From Liopterus haemorrhoidalis (taxonomy: Eukaryota; Arthropoda; Insecta; Coleoptera; Dytiscidae): a DNA stretch of 64,000 bases. Every line of letters starts with the position of its first letter. Position 1 is the stretch's first letter. The translations under genes were made by a program, and so were the position numbers. The stretch is taken from positions 19,231,535 to 19,295,534 of the forward strand of contig OZ020616.1 in assembly GCA_963971575.1 (NCBI GenBank), given 5' to 3'. Below, piece after piece: positions 1 to 11,188 of the stretch. The notes under the pieces were generated by a model that was given only the letters and a program-made list of their open reading frames with translations, did not search any database and was not told the origin of the DNA.

Positions 1-964
1 ACACGTTAACTGCCGCTTGTTATTTTGGATGGATTGGTTTGGCGAGACCATGTACAGCCGGCTAACAATTATGAATATGTTCTACCTGCCGCATTGTTCG
101 CCGGCGGCCAAATGCATTTTTTGATTTGGAAATGAATTATAAGCCGGCTGTTTACTCAATACGAAAATCCCCATATATTTATTTAATTCGGCTTATGAAG
201 AAACTCTTGGCTTAGTGGTTCGGCAGTAGAAACATGTGAGGTGGATAAAATATTGGTCTGAAAAATTACACTATTATACTAAACATAACACTACTTATTT
301 GTTTCAATCATTTCAAAAAAAATTGTAAATAATAAATTCATTCTTCAAAAATGTGTAGGAAAACACTGAAGACAAATGAAAGGCTTATCAAGACATGTTA
401 CAATAAGTCGTAACTGGCTTTGTCGATTTTACTGCTTCTTTCCATCCTTCAGTCTCTGCCAATTGTTTATAGCAACATGTACATCTTTTTCGTATTTTTC
501 GGTTCCTTTTTCACTTTTCTTCTGTTTCTTTCATTTCGTGCGGATTTTTCTTCTTTTCAGACAAATGCGTATCGTCAAATTTTATTATACATTTTTTTGT
601 AGTGTCGAGTTGTTTACTAATTATTGTGTCGAGTTCTTTATTAGTTATTTATTAATTATTGTTGTGTTCAACATGAATGAATGTGGACGACGAAAAACCA
701 CATAGCGAGTTTGGTCGAATGGTGTCAGACAAATGCTAACTATACCACGGCTTGTTTCGATGCCGCAAAAAGCAAAAATTTATATTTCAAAAAAATAAAA
801 TATAATGAGCCGGGTGAATCGGGGTGCATCCCGTACCACATTATGTCTAATGATTATATCGAGGTCTCCTCTAACGCCACCAGTAGTGCCATATTCCACT
901 ATTATAGTAATTTTTTTTTTGTTTCAAGTTATAGTAAATAAGTTAAATATTATAGTAAGTTATA

Positions 965-1232
965 TAGGGTGACCATTTTCTTAAGAAGGCAGTGCGGGAC
1001 GGAGCAAAAAAAAGGTCGTCACTTCCCAAATATAAGTGAAGAGCAAAAGAAAAAAAGGTCCTCACCTCTCAAATCCAAGTATTGCTCTTTGCTCTTTACT
1101 CACCTACCTAAATTCAAATGAAGAGCAAAAAAAAAAAAAATGTCCTCAAATACAAGTTACAATGCGGGACAAAATGTTAAAATGCGGGACTTTTGCGGGA
1201 TGCATCTTAATGCTGGACGAATGGTCACCCTA
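965..1232. mobile_element. hAT MITE, TAGGGTGACCA family, copy 1
   Basis: The ends read TAGGGTGACCA and TGGTCACCCTA. They are flanked by a perfect 8-bp target duplication AAGTTATA at 957-964 and 1233-1240, the length typical of hAT insertions. The interior (about 1003-1160) is a degenerate minisatellite with a unit of about 40 bp containing GAGCAAAAAAAAGGTCCTCAC. A second copy with its own duplication is at 14147-14445. There is no coding capacity. Confidence 0.85.
1003..1160. repeat. minisatellite cassette, unit about 40 bp
   Basis: Three degenerate units of the pattern AAGTGAAGAGC, A-tract, GGTCCTCACCTC, CAAATCC. The same unit recurs at 14300-14400 (reverse orientation), 35820-35970, 50925-51025 and 56398-56490, inside elements with different terminal repeats. 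Confidence 0.75.
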
Positions 1233-1407
1233 AAGTTATAACCAGTGAACACATTACTTGTATTCCACTTGTACAACCGGCTACCAACTCAAAATTCAAC
1301 ATAGAAACATGAAGTAAGAATTTGTAACGACACGCACAATTCATGCGGCAACCCAAAAGTACCTTCCCGTTGGTAGCCGGCTGTACAAGCGGCAGTTAAC
1401 GTGTTAA

Positions 1408-2757
1408 TACAAATCTTATTTCTTAAATTCTTACATTTTCCAAAAATTTATAAATGTATTATATATTTTATTTTTCGATTTGAGATTAAAAGATGTATTC
1501 TAATAAAATAGATATTTTATATAAACACCTTGAAAGCTCCTAACCCATACAAGACTTCTACGGCTATGAATGGCTATGAGTAACAAACCTACCACCCCTA
1601 TTGTAAGTAAATTAGACCCATCCAGACGAAAAATGGTTTCTGCGCACTTTTATTGGTGTACTCATCTCTGTTTGAATCAAGTATATCTATTATCGTTTTC
1701 CTAATTTTCCTAATTTTGCTGTCCTAGATTTTTACTAAGCCTACGCTAATTATCTAGTTTTTAGGTATACAGTACTTTATTTTCCCCCAAATATTAGCCC
1801 ATTAAAAATAGTGTAATAAACTCTAGTAAATACGATCAATTTAGGTAATTAGGTTAAGTTTAGTTAGTAAAAATTTAAGACAGCAGAATTAGGAAATCGA
1901 TAATAAATAATAAATATTTTACGAAGGGATTTCCGATCTTTCACTTGCAAAACTGGTGTGTATATAAACTATTGCTAGGCTCCATGGCCTCTTCTACCAC
2001 TTCTCTTCATAAACGCCTCTTATTTATAAGTTCTTCAATGAACGAATCTTCATTCCCTACGTTGTTTGTAGGTGTCCAATTTATTGTTATCTAGGTCATC
2101 TGTTACTTTTCAGTCATGTATACTACTTTAATGCCCAAACTACTTTAATCTATTTATTATTGTAAAACAATTAGAATGTTATTATAAGAATAAAATGCTT
2201 ATTTACGTTTTATAGAAAATATATCAATTTTTTCTTTCGATACTTGATTAAAATCGATATTTTTTTTTTCGATACGATACTGGTATCGATAATTTTTATT
2301 CGATTTTATAGATACCCAAATATCAATACTTTCTCAGTATCGCATACCCCTATTTAAGCGGAACAAAATGGGAATTTTGTACTTTTATGTTTACACAAAT
2401 ATAATATAAATTAAAATTATTAGTAGCAGAAAAATAATTATTTTAAAAAATATTTGGCTTTGATGAAAGTATGTAAGAAAAATGTGACTTTCTTTTCTTT
2501 ATTATTATTTTTTCAACGCTTTATTATTTTTTTTATTTCTACGATTAACGTTTTAAATTATCTAAGGTTTTAAATTTTCAAAAATGTAAATATAATGCAG
2601 TGAGCAAAACACGCTTTGGTAAAAATGAATAATTTTTACCAAAAATTACCAGCCGAGTTTGGTCAATCATATCAGCGCCACTAAGTGACAACTTATTTGT
2701 GTGAATTTAAAATTGGTTCGAAATATTTAAAATATTTTGGTAAAAATTACAAATTGA
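1408..2757. other. non-coding AT-rich stretch, no gene seen
   Basis: No supported reading frame. About 1825-1925 resembles 40060-40145 (shared ATCAATTTAGGTAATTAGG and TATTTTACGAAG), so it is old repeat DNA. About 2220-2345 is rich in short ATCGAT/TATCGAT palindromic blocks. About 2354-2395 resembles the end of the CAGTCTGTTCC MITE family (AGCGGAAC...ATGGGAATTTTGT). Confidence 0.5.
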
Positions 2758-2759
2758 TA

Positions 2760-3087
2760 TAAGCTGTTCACTTTTGTAAGAACACACTATAAGCAGTTCA
2801 CTTTTGTAAGAACAAACTAAGAGGGAATTTTGTTTTCAATAGTTTGCACCTTTGAAGCTGTATGTCATGTTGGTATTAAAAAATGTCACTTTTTTAAATA
2901 GTCTATCCATTTGACATATGTCATAATGAAAAATGATATCTTAATTATAATGATCATAACCTAATCAACCTAAAGTCGGTTTTACAGCGGAAGGAATATT
3001 TTTGATTGACATTTAAAGTCAGTAACACACCATAAAAGTAACCAAAATAACCAGATCTAGTGTGTTCTTACAAAAATGAACAGCTTA
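2760..3087. mobile_element. TA-flanked MITE (TAAGCTGTTCAC family), copy 1
   Basis: The ends read TAAGCTGTTCACTTTTG and CAAAAATGAACAGCTTA, flanked by TA on both sides, as in mariner/Tc1-type insertions. The left end is duplicated: a second start (TAAGCAGTTCAC) begins near 2790, so one copy has landed in, or recombined with, another. An inverted partial copy follows directly at about 3090-3200. No protein is encoded. Other copies are at 3448-5717 (split), 16883-17179, 34632-34929 and 35500-35766. Confidence 0.8.
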
Positions 3088-3731
3088 TAGATCTGGTTAT
3101 TTTGGGTACTTTTATGGTGTGTTACTGACTTTAAATGTCAATTAAAAATAGTCCTCACGCTGTAAAACCAACTTTAGGTTGATAAGGTTAATAAGGCACG
3201 GAAACAGGTACGAAAATATTCAGTATCGATTTTACCCGGTTTCCTTCATGTTTTCCAGTTTAAAATTTTGATTAATACTACTAGTCTTAACAGATTCATT
3301 CGATGCGGCAGTAAATATTTTTACTTTTACTCATATCCATTTTATCTTTTTCTGCATACTCTGTTTATTGTGGTTAAACGGAACTAAACTGGATTTTTAG
3401 TTTTTCAATTTGAAACGAGCTTTATGATTATTTCATGTTTCATGATATAAGCAGTTCACGTTTGTAAGAACAAACTATGAAAAAAAAAAAAATAGATCTG
3501 GTTATTTTGGTTACGTTTATGGTTACTGACTTTAAATGTCAATTAAAAATATTCCTTACGCTGTAAAACTGACTTTAGGTTGATAAGGTTATAACCATTA
3601 TAATTAAGATATAATTTTTCATTATGACATATGTCAAATGGATCGACATTTTAAAAAAGTGACATTTTTTAATACCAACATGACATACAGCTACAAAGGT
3701 GCTAACTATTCAAAACAAAATTCCCTCTTAG

Positions 3732-5687
3732 TAGTACAGGAAATGAAGCTCAAAAAATGACAAAACCTCGCAATTTTTTCGTCAAGCATCGATTTGGATA
3801 AAAATTTGGAATTAGGCTCATTTTACCCTCTAGTTCATTTTCTACATTGTGCCGTTGTACGCTTTTTGTTTTTTAAGGGTGAAAACTACCCCTAATTGTA
3901 AAAAATTATAAAATAACATTTTAAACCTTAATATGGGTAAAATTTGGTTTGGATTAGCTAAATATGGATCATTTTATGCTTTAGAATACAATTGCATAAT
4001 GTTTCAACCCTTAAAAATCAACCCTTGTTGGAGCTTAATGTAAAAAAAAAAGTATTTATCTTAAAAAATGATCTTGCATCGATTTGCACCAAAATTTGAA
4101 ATTAGGTTCGCTCACCCTCTACTTCAAATTTTATATCATGCTCATGGGTACTGTTCATTTTTTAAGGGTGAAAACTACCCCTAATTGTCAAAAATTATAA
4201 AATAACGTTGTAAACCTTAAGATGGGCAAAATTTGGTTTGGATTAGTGGAATAATGATTGTTTCATGCTTTGGAATACAATTTCTAATGTTTCAACCCTT
4301 AAAAACCCACACTTGTTAGAGCTTGATATAAAAAAAATTATTTATCCTAAAAAAATGATTTCGTCATTTAGTCAAAAGGGATTAGGCTCATCTCACCCTC
4401 TACTTCAAATTTTAGTTTGAATGGAAAAAGTGGAACATGTAACGTATTGCTGCCGAAAATACTGGTTATGTAGATTATTACGCTCCGAACCGTGCTATTC
4501 GAATGTTTCGAAAAAAATTTTATTGGTTTTTTAAACATAGCTCCTTCATTTTTAGTGATAGAAAGTTTTTTTCAAAAACGATTTTGTAGGGCTTTTCAAG
4601 AGCTATAAGACTATGTAAATTAAATTCCTTAAGATCCCTTAGTTTTTAAATGGGGTGAGTTTGAAGGGCTCGAATAAGGTGGTGTTCGCTTGTAAATAGA
4701 GGTTTTAAACGGCTATATCTCGCCAAATATTCACTGTACAGAAAATATATGCACAGGAAAATTTAAGTCATTAAAAAAGCTACAATTTACTGCTCCATCA
4801 TTTTTTTCGTGTCTCCAGTAATTTCGGAGATATTTTGAAGAAAAGGGTGAAAAATACGAAATCGCAAAAAATCGTTTTTTCTTTACTCCAATTTTTCTAA
4901 AATTAGGCATTTTAAATTGGTCAAACTTCTTGGGTGTACTGAAAATACATATATGAAGAGAACCACGGAAGGGTGAGGATCAATTTTAATTAGGGGGATA
5001 AATAGGGGGTTGTTTTCACTGTTTTTTTCGTAGAAATAAGTAGGTACCGACCTTATTTTGATCATAAGTCGCTTAATTTTTATGCTAGAGACTTTTTTGG
5101 TTTTTTGTTTGAAAGGTCTAATCAAATACTTTAAAAAAGATTCAGTGAGTTTTCCTCGAAAAATGCAAATTTTTCCTGTTATTTGACTTTGAATCTTTCA
5201 AATTATGCATTTGGCGAAAAAAAGTTGACCATTAACATGCCGTATCTCGGTTCGTATTGGTCGTAGAAAATTAATAAAAAAAGGATTTTGTTTGTTTTTT
5301 TAAAAGCTACAATTTTGCTTTCTACAGTTTTTTTGTTATAATGAATATTTTTCGAGTTATTCGCAAAAAACTTTTTAAATACATCGATTTTTTCGTCGAA
5401 AAACTGTTACTTTCAACCGCGAATAACTCAAAAAATATTAGTTTTACGAAGAAAACGTAAAGAACATTTTTTTCTTAGAATTACTTTTCCCATCGATTCC
5501 TATAGTTAAAATGTAGTAAAAAATTTCCACCCCCGAGATGAGGTGGCAACCACCCTCAAGGTTTTAGCGTACACCGGCATGATGTAGAAAATGATCCTTG
5601 GGCTATTCCCTACCTTCTGTGAAAATTTCACGTAATTCCATGCTGGATGAAAAAATTGCGAGCCAAAATGCTTCATTTCCTGTACTA
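3732..5687. mobile_element. 1956-bp TIR element with 3-bp TAG duplication, unclassified
   Basis: A perfect 18-bp inverted repeat (TAGTACAGGAAATGAAGC) bounds the element, extended by an imperfect match around CTCGCAATTTTTTC. TAG flanks both sides (3729-3731 and 5688-5690). The host MITE reads through cleanly when the element and one TAG are removed, so the boundaries are exact. Inside are about 2.3 tandem copies of a roughly 290-bp unit (3780-4440) sharing GGGTGAAAACTACCCC and ATTTGGTTTGGATTAG. The rest (4440-5650) is AT-rich without a convincing coding frame. A 3-bp duplication would suit Harbinger or CACTA types, but the terminal sequence matches no superfamily I can name. Confidence 0.8.
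3780..4440. repeat. internal tandem repeat, about 290-bp unit
   Basis: Two full units and one partial unit start near 3785, 4076 and 4370. Each begins near GATTTG...AATTAGG..CA..TCACCCTCTA and ends near TTTCAACCCTTAAAAA. The copies are diverged, so the duplication is old relative to the insertion. Confidence 0.7.
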
Positions 5688-5859
5688 TAGTTTGTTATTA
5701 CAAAAGTGAACAGCTTATACATTCAATAGTTTGCACCTTTGAAATTGTATGTCATGTTGGTATTAAAACATGGTAAAAAATGCTTATCTTTGTCCTGTCT
5801 TGAATGACAGCCAAAAATACTACAATTTGTTCTGCTTTTATAGTTTTTCACAACTTCTA

Positions 5860-6268
5860 TCGACATTCTAACAAAAATTCAACACTAGAACATATTTAAT
5901 AAGTTCAAACAGTGCTAGAGCGCCTAGTACAATATTTGACCACCAGATTGCGTATTCGAGCGTGTCAGTTCTCAATAGCTTTGGAGAATCACACAAATGC
6001 GAGCAACGCACTTTTCATATCAGTGTTCTTAATACAATTTATTATTTATTTTATTATTCTAATTTTATAACCAAATTGTCATCATTAAATATGACAATAA
6101 AATGAAAAAATTAAATGACATGTTTAAATACAAAATAAAAACCCTTTTTAAATGAAGAGTATTGCTGCACATAGCTATCCATGGAAATATTTTGTACATA
6201 TTAGCACATCAATATTATTTGTTTCATTAATAATTGAAGGGTTGATAGAAGATATATAATCTACTTAC
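5860..6268. other. ADCK1 intron 2 proximal part, repeat fragment
   Basis: About 5875-5990 is an inverted partial copy of the repeat ending TGTCAGTTCTCAAT seen at 9985-10436 and 59726-59985 (shared GTACAATATTTGACCACCAG). 6000-6268 holds no recognised feature apart from the splice donor of ADCK1 exon 2. Confidence 0.5.
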
Positions 6269-6570
6269 TTGCTAAAAAGAGCTTGCAATTTTTCTGCATT
6301 TCTTCCCTCGACCCTAAAATCCAATTCTTGCGGTACATTTTTCTTCGTTTCATCTACGAGCCATTGAAACCTGAACTCTGGAAAGACCCAAGCAACTATT
6401 TGAACCAAAACCTCCATAGTTTTGAGATCCACCATAGTGTTACCCTTTACGTAAGGGTGTTGTACTTTGACAGCTACGGGTTGGCCATCAGGGAGAACTG
6501 CTTTGTGTACTTGGGCCAGGGAAGCAGTCCCAATCGGCTCTGGATCAAGTGATTTAAATAATTCATTCGG
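6269..6570 (-). CDS. ADCK1: ADCK1 exon 2 (aarF-domain / UbiB-family kinase core)
   Basis: This exon encodes about 100 residues of the atypical UbiB-family kinase ADCK1, a mitochondrial protein linked in other animals to inner-membrane and lipid homeostasis. Visible motifs are the alanine-rich nucleotide loop region GTASLAQVHKAVL, the beta-3 lysine in PVAVKVQHP, and the ADCK1-type block PEFRFQWLVDETKKN followed by ELDFRVEGRNAEKL. The acceptor is TTTTTGCAG followed by CCGAAT, with the exon starting at 6570. The donor is AA|GTAAGT, with the intron starting at 6268. The exon is 302 nt long, so it leaves the frame at phase 2. Exons for the catalytic HCDPHPGN-type segment and the C-terminus (about 275 residues by family length) are not seen down to position 1, so intron 2 is at least 6.2 kb or the gene is truncated. 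Confidence 0.9.
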
Positions 6571-7059
6571 CTGCAAAAAGAAAATAATATTTTAATTCAA
6601 TGAAATACATAAGAGCTTCCGTGACTCTAAAAATAATACTAGCGTGGATAAAAGTTTGGTCTGTTCGTACAGCCATTTCTAACAGTTTATAGTTTTCACA
6701 CGCAAGCGCAGAGTTCATAGACGTGTGTTAAAATAACTCTGCAAACGAGCGGGGTTTAACTTATAGTGTCAAAATTATCATTATTATTATTGTTATTATT
6801 ATTGAAAACTAATATTTAGTCTCTTAATGTAAGTATTTATATAATATATATTTTTTTTTTTTCAAAATTCTGAAATTGTACTCTGATCAAAAATTCTGTT
6901 TATATCATTTTGGCTCACATCAATATGCATTATCTGATTTGATTCAAACCAACCCCTCTACAATAACTTTTATTTAAAATTTTTATTATCGGAAAGTGTG
7001 GTTTAATTCAAAATGATGCAATACTGAATAATATATGTTTAGAAAGTTTATTTGCTTAC
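6571..7059 (-). other. ADCK1 intron 1
   Basis: A 489-bp GT-AG intron (GAC|GTAAGC donor, TTGCAG acceptor), phase 0. About 6870-7015 is a fragment of the GACAGACAGA repeat family (shared TGATCAAAAATTC, CAACCCCTCTA). (ATT)n-like runs lie near 6780-6800. Confidence 0.75.
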
Positions 7060-7494
7060 GTCTGCCTTTAAATCTTCTCGTATAACTCTATAGATTTCTT
7101 CTAATGTATTCCGTGGTGCATCCTTATGTAATACTCTTAACGTTTCAATGTATTCCTTTGGTAACAAGTAGTCGAGGGCCGCCAAGTGTTGCCCTACTTT
7201 AATATATACACCTTTATTTATACAACATAGATCTAGCATACGTTTAGCTGCATATGTATGGCACTGCGATTTCAACTGTAAATATTCCTGAGAATTAACA
7301 TCATGTGCACCTCGATATAAATTTCTTTTATAATTTAAACTAATATCAAACACTATTGAAGCAGCTGTACTTAAACGAACAATCCCTAACGAGTATACAT
7401 CGTAGTTATTACATTTTAAACTATATGCAGTACCAATTCCGACACTTCCAATCACTGAATATTTTATTATTTTTCTTAAATTTCTTGAAAACAT
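7060..7494 (-). CDS. ADCK1: ADCK1 exon 1 (N-terminus, KxGQ motif)
   Basis: This exon holds the first 145 codons of ADCK1, starting at the ATG at 7492-7494. The N-terminus (MFSRNLRKIIKYSVIGSVG) is basic and then hydrophobic, consistent with a mitochondrial targeting and anchoring segment. The family signature KxGQ is present in GVYIKVGQHLAALDYLLP, followed by the ADCK1-like stretch ETLRVLHKDAP. The exon ends in phase 0 at a GAC|GTAAGC donor and joins exon 2 at Pro-Asn-Glu, reproducing the usual order of the family. The gene is divergent from NUS1, whose start codon lies 3.4 kb away. Confidence 0.92.
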
Positions 7495-8244
7495 TTTTCT
7501 ATTGAGGTAGCTAATCTAACACTGAAAGTGAAACTGAATAAAAAAACTTTCTCTTCACTATCTTTAGATGCCTAACCCAAAAGTTAACAAAAATATTTTT
7601 ACGTAAAAACTCATCCAGCGACACAAATTAATAAAACTCTACATTTGAAGTACTTGCATTGCGTAATATGTTTTAAATGCTAATAACGTTGTTCTATGGC
7701 ACATCTTGAAAAAAAACTTTGTGACCTTTGTGTTAACATTATCGATATTTTATTGATGAAATGTGATTTTTTAGGTGTTATGTACCAATATTTCGATAAA
7801 TACGCAATTTAATGTTTCCATTTGAGGGTTGACAAGTGTCAGGTTATTATGGGTGCATGGGAATTTATACATGTCAAATTCGAACAATTTGACCACAGGC
7901 GTAACACAGAAAAAGTAATAATGACAGTAATGTAAAAAATCTAAAACTTTGACGTTATAAAAGTTGCTATAAAAAATTGTTTACTGCATTTTATTGTTCA
8001 GAAATTATGGAAGGAAATCATTAATAGCTTTATTAATAAACTTATATTAGTTCGTATAAAAAAAGTAATCATAAATATAAGTATAATAACTTATATTAGT
8101 TTGTCAATTATAAATAACTACGATGACCATATTTATTTGAAAAAATAACGGCAAATCTGAAAATGGTTAATGGTTAATTAAAATAGAAAAGCAGTTTGTA
8201 TTTATTATTTTATAAACACATTTGACATTTTATAAACAAAACTC
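7495..8244. promoter_or_regulatory. ADCK1 upstream region, no discrete element seen
   Basis: This is the 5' flank of ADCK1. It is AT-rich, with no open reading frame and no clear repeat boundary. A core promoter can be expected shortly above 7495, but no TATA box or initiator stands out from the AT-rich background. Confidence 0.35.
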
Positions 8245-8400
8245 CAGTGATGGGCGTTTACATGTAAACTTTAATTGTTTACGTTTACATGTAAAACTTT
8301 GTATGCATGCAACACGAGTTTTTTGTTTTTTACATTTTACAATTGTTTACGAGTCAACAATGAGATAAATTACGGTATGTAATTTACGCGTCCATCACTG
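8245..8400. mobile_element. short hAT-type MITE, CAGTGATGG family
   Basis: A 156-bp unit with ends CAGTGATGGGCG and CGTCCATCACTG and a palindromic core (GTTTACATGTAAAC). The flanking 8-mers match poorly, so a target duplication is not secure. The terminal sequence resembles that of the hAT copy at 33548-34037. Confidence 0.6.
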
Positions 8401-8513
8401 AAAGGCTCAAGAATAAAACTAAGATATGTTTTATCAAAATGTTTATCAAATCCACTCTTCTCTCTTCTGATCAAAATAACTAAAGTAAAATTTTACTTAA
8501 CATACCTTTTAAT

Positions 8514-8728
8514 CAGAGCCGCCCCTAGGCGGGGGCACGTGGGGCTCCTGCCCCAGGCCCCGCGCCTTTAAGGGCCCCGCGCTTTGACCGTCAAGTAATA
8601 AAAAAATAAAATACATTGAAAATATTATTCCAAGTTTTATAAATGGTTGGAAATAATTTATATTTTCATTGAATATAATTATGGGTACTTTGTTAATAGT
8701 TAATACTATTAAAGAAAATATCGTTAAT

Positions 8729-8768
<40 letters not shown>

Positions 8769-8842
8769 CCCCGCAAATCCAGTTTTGAGGACCCGCAATT
8801 CCAGTTTTGCCCCAGGCCCCGCAAATGCTAGGGGCGGCCCTG
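8514..8842. mobile_element. hAT MITE, CAGRGCCGCCCCTAG family, copy 1
   Basis: The ends read CAGAGCCGCCCCTAG and CTAGGGGCGGCCCTG. A perfect 8-bp target duplication CTTTTAAT lies at 8506-8513 and 8843-8850. The termini are GC-rich, with an AT-rich core including a (TA)n run at about 8732-8764. It is non-coding. A second copy with its own duplication is at 48252-48549. Confidence 0.9.
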
Positions 8843-9208
8843 CTTTTAATGATCTTAATGTTGATATATCTCATATGAATATGTCACCGGGTTAATCTTT
8901 TAAAAACTAAGAAAAAAATACATTTCATGTCATAATTACTAATTACACTTGGTAAAATTTTATAGAGCATAGAAATATGCTTTACTATTGTTTCAATTTT
9001 TAGTTGAGTTTTCTCGCTGGTCCACATAAAAAAATTTAAAAAAAATTATTATCGCCGCATAACTCATCAGCTGTAAGCAGAGGGGTTTTAAAACAGAATG
9101 TCTGAACTTAAGATTCCAAACCAATAATAAAGAACAAAAGTGTGTTTTTAAGAAATAAATAAATCTAAAGGACAACGTTCGAAAATAAAGTTTATAATAA
9201 ACGACGTA

Positions 9209-9476
9209 TTGAGAAGTGACATTACCTATAGGGGCGCTGTTTTCGCTTACAAAATGGCGATTGGAATAGGATATTTTTGACATTTGCCATTTGATACACA
9301 AGAATTCACATTGCAGTTAATTTTCTGTTGCGATTTTAAAGACATTTTATTAAAGTTTTCTTCACTTTAACACTTACAAACAATGCAACTAAATGAGCCA
9401 CATCCAACAAAATCCTATTCCGTTAAGTTCCAAAATATTCCGCTAGGCGTCACTTCAGTTATTGTCAGTTCTCAAT
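9209..9476. repeat. repeat unit with TGAGAAGTGACA / TGTCAGTTCTCAAT ends
   Basis: It starts near ATTGAGAAGTGACATTACC and ends with GTCAGTTCTCAATAG, so the ends are approximately inverted. It is the first of several related units clustered upstream of NUS1. It has no coding frame with support. Confidence 0.5.
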
Positions 9477-9984
9477 AGTCACCGTAATTATAGCAGCAAT
9501 GTTTTAGCTAATACTTGCTGATAATGTGTTTTATATTTTATGTTATTTTAGATAATCTTTTTGTGTTGTGTCTGTTTTTGATAATTGGAATGGGTGTTAA
9601 AGTAAAACAGTGTTTCTCAACAGAGATCGCGCTTCAAACATGAGTTGAAACACAAAATAATAAATACATAATATTCCTCAACAAATACAGAGTGTCGCCT
9701 AACAATAAATATTACAATCGCGAAGCAAAATGATTGAGAAACACTGAAAGAACTAATATGATTTTATAGACTGAATATTTTCATTATGATAATTATTATT
9801 TTTATTTCTGAATTAACAATTTGATTTTGAAATTTAAATATCTGAAATATTAAATAGCAAGAGCTTTTGCATATCTTCTCTACGTCGATTTCTTTTTAAA
9901 ACACATAACTTGTGATGTCTTTAGTTTCTTTATTAAATATTTCTAAAGCTTTCGATGTGCTGTCTCTTTTGTGGCTTCTATAAT

Positions 9985-10515
9985 AGAGCAATTGAGATCT
10001 GACACGATCGAATACGCTGCCTGGTGGTCAAATATTGTACTAGACACTCTAGTACTGTTTGAACTTATTACGTATGTTTTAGTGTTTTTTTGTTAGAATG
10101 TCGACAGAAGTTGCAAAAACTATAAAAGCAGAATATATTGTAGTGTTTGTGGCTGTCATTCCAGACAGGACAAAGCATATTGAGAACTGACACGGTCGGA
10201 TACGCAGTCTGGTGGTCATATATTTTACTACGCGACTGTAGTACTGTTTGAAATTATTACATATGTTCTGGTGTTGATTTTTTGTTAGAACGTCGATAGA
10301 TACATTTTCATAAAATAAAAATGTACTGTGCTTAAATTAACCTGTTCCCTGTTAGCATATTGACAGCTGAATACTAGACAATTCAGCCATTTTGCCATGC
10401 ATTACAGCGCCGCCAACGGTAATGTCACTTCTCAATTGACAGTTGAGTACTGGAGCCAACAGCCATATTGCCTTGGATCACAGCGCCGCCACCGGTAATG
10501 TCAGTTCTCAATAGT
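9985..10515. repeat. cluster of TTGAGAACTGACA repeat units
   Basis: One unit runs from about 9988 to 10178 and a second from 10178 to 10436. A further end (GTCAGTTCTCAATAG) is near 10500. The unit at 10178-10436 is almost identical to 59726-59985. The units share GGTGGTCA, TTGTTAGAA.GTCGA and CAGCGCCGCC.ACGGTAATGTCA. The structure suggests a MITE or a tandemly inserted short element. Confidence 0.7.
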
Positions 10516-10559
10516 TCCGCACAAAGCTAAGAAACGAATAATATTCTGTTATAAATTAT

Positions 10560-10878
10560 TGTCGATAACATTACGAGTTTTTTAATTTCCTATTATCATA
10601 CTATTTCTTAATATATTTAATTATTTATTGTTATAATATTAGTGTGTTTGTGTTTGTTTATTGTTAATTTTGTTTTATTTTTATTGTAGTTTCCGACCCC
10701 CGTCAAGTTGTTATCATTGTGGCACGCCTATGGTATAGTGACAACCAATAGTACAGGTGCTGCCACGGTGTCATAAGAATAAAGTCCACAGCGATATGGA
10801 ATTAGTGAGAATGAGTGTATATATCTAACCGGCATATAAATTTTATTTCTATTATGTGGACATCACAAACGATCAAAA
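10560..10878 (+). promoter_or_regulatory. NUS1 upstream region / 5' UTR
   Basis: Sequence immediately before the NUS1 start codon. It contains a CAAT-like GACAACCAATAG at about 10740 and relatively GC-balanced DNA to about 10800, unlike the surrounding repeats. The transcription start cannot be fixed from sequence. Confidence 0.35.
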
Positions 10879-11188
10879 ATGGACAAGACGAAGTCCCCTG
10901 TAAAATTGTTCGTGGCATTGCTTAATTTGATCCACATTTTATACACCTTCATAGAAATAATTTATAATACTTCGATATTCCTGTGGACGACGATATATAA
11001 GTGTTGTCACGCGGTTCTTGGTGGAAATATTCAATGTGTAGATAGTAAATTTAGGGGCCTAAAGAAAATTCCACAACATCTTGCTGTCATCTTAGGCCCC
11101 GAAGAACCAAGTTTTAAAGACTTAGTTAACATAATTATTTGGTGTACTGGCTCTGGGATTCCATTTGTTAGCTTTTATGATCATAATG
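10879..11188 (+). CDS. NUS1: NUS1 exon 1 (cis-prenyltransferase regulatory subunit)
   Basis: This encodes the first 103 codons plus one base of the Nogo-B-receptor/NUS1 subunit, which pairs with DHDDS in the ER membrane to make dehydrodolichyl diphosphate for protein glycosylation. A hydrophobic N-terminal segment (LFVALLNLIHILYTFIEII) is the expected membrane anchor. The conserved start of the synthase-like domain follows: LKKIPQHLAVILG, then VNIIIWCTGSGIPFVSFYD. The donor is AATG|GTAAAT at 11188/11189, phase 1. Splicing to 32372 restores FYDHNGILKKS, which matches the YDxxGxxK block of the family. The whole protein would be 250 residues, normal for insects. Confidence 0.92.

Larger units (their letters stand above)
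2..1403. mobile_element. piggyBac-like non-autonomous element with TTAA-type ends
   Basis: A perfect 20-bp inverted repeat (ACACGTTAACTGCCGCTTGT) lies at 1-20 and 1385-1404. The right end is followed by TTAA (1404-1407). The first base of the window could be the last A of the left TTAA, which would make the mobile unit 2-1403. Subterminal AGCCGGCT motifs recur near both ends. No transposase is visible inside; the short reading frames at 376-941 resemble nothing known. A younger hAT MITE is nested at 965-1232. The TTAA assignment is inference because the left flank is cut by the window edge. Confidence 0.55.
3448..5717. mobile_element. TAAGCTGTTCAC MITE, copy 2, split by a larger insertion
   Basis: The left part is 3448-3731 and the right part 5688-5717, in inverted orientation relative to copy 1. 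The two halves join into a normal MITE if 3732-5687 is removed with one copy of TAG. It is flanked by TA (3446-3447 and 5718-5719). About 5720-5800 is a further partial copy of the same family. Confidence 0.8.

Noticed and set aside
376..941. Open frames inside the 1.4-kb TTAA element as a possible transposase
   Set aside because: Low-complexity Phe/Ser-rich translation without DDE or other motifs; too short and not conserved.
10740..10760. CAAT box as proven NUS1 promoter
   Set aside because: A plausible match only; AT-rich flank and lack of a mapped start site do not allow a firm call.
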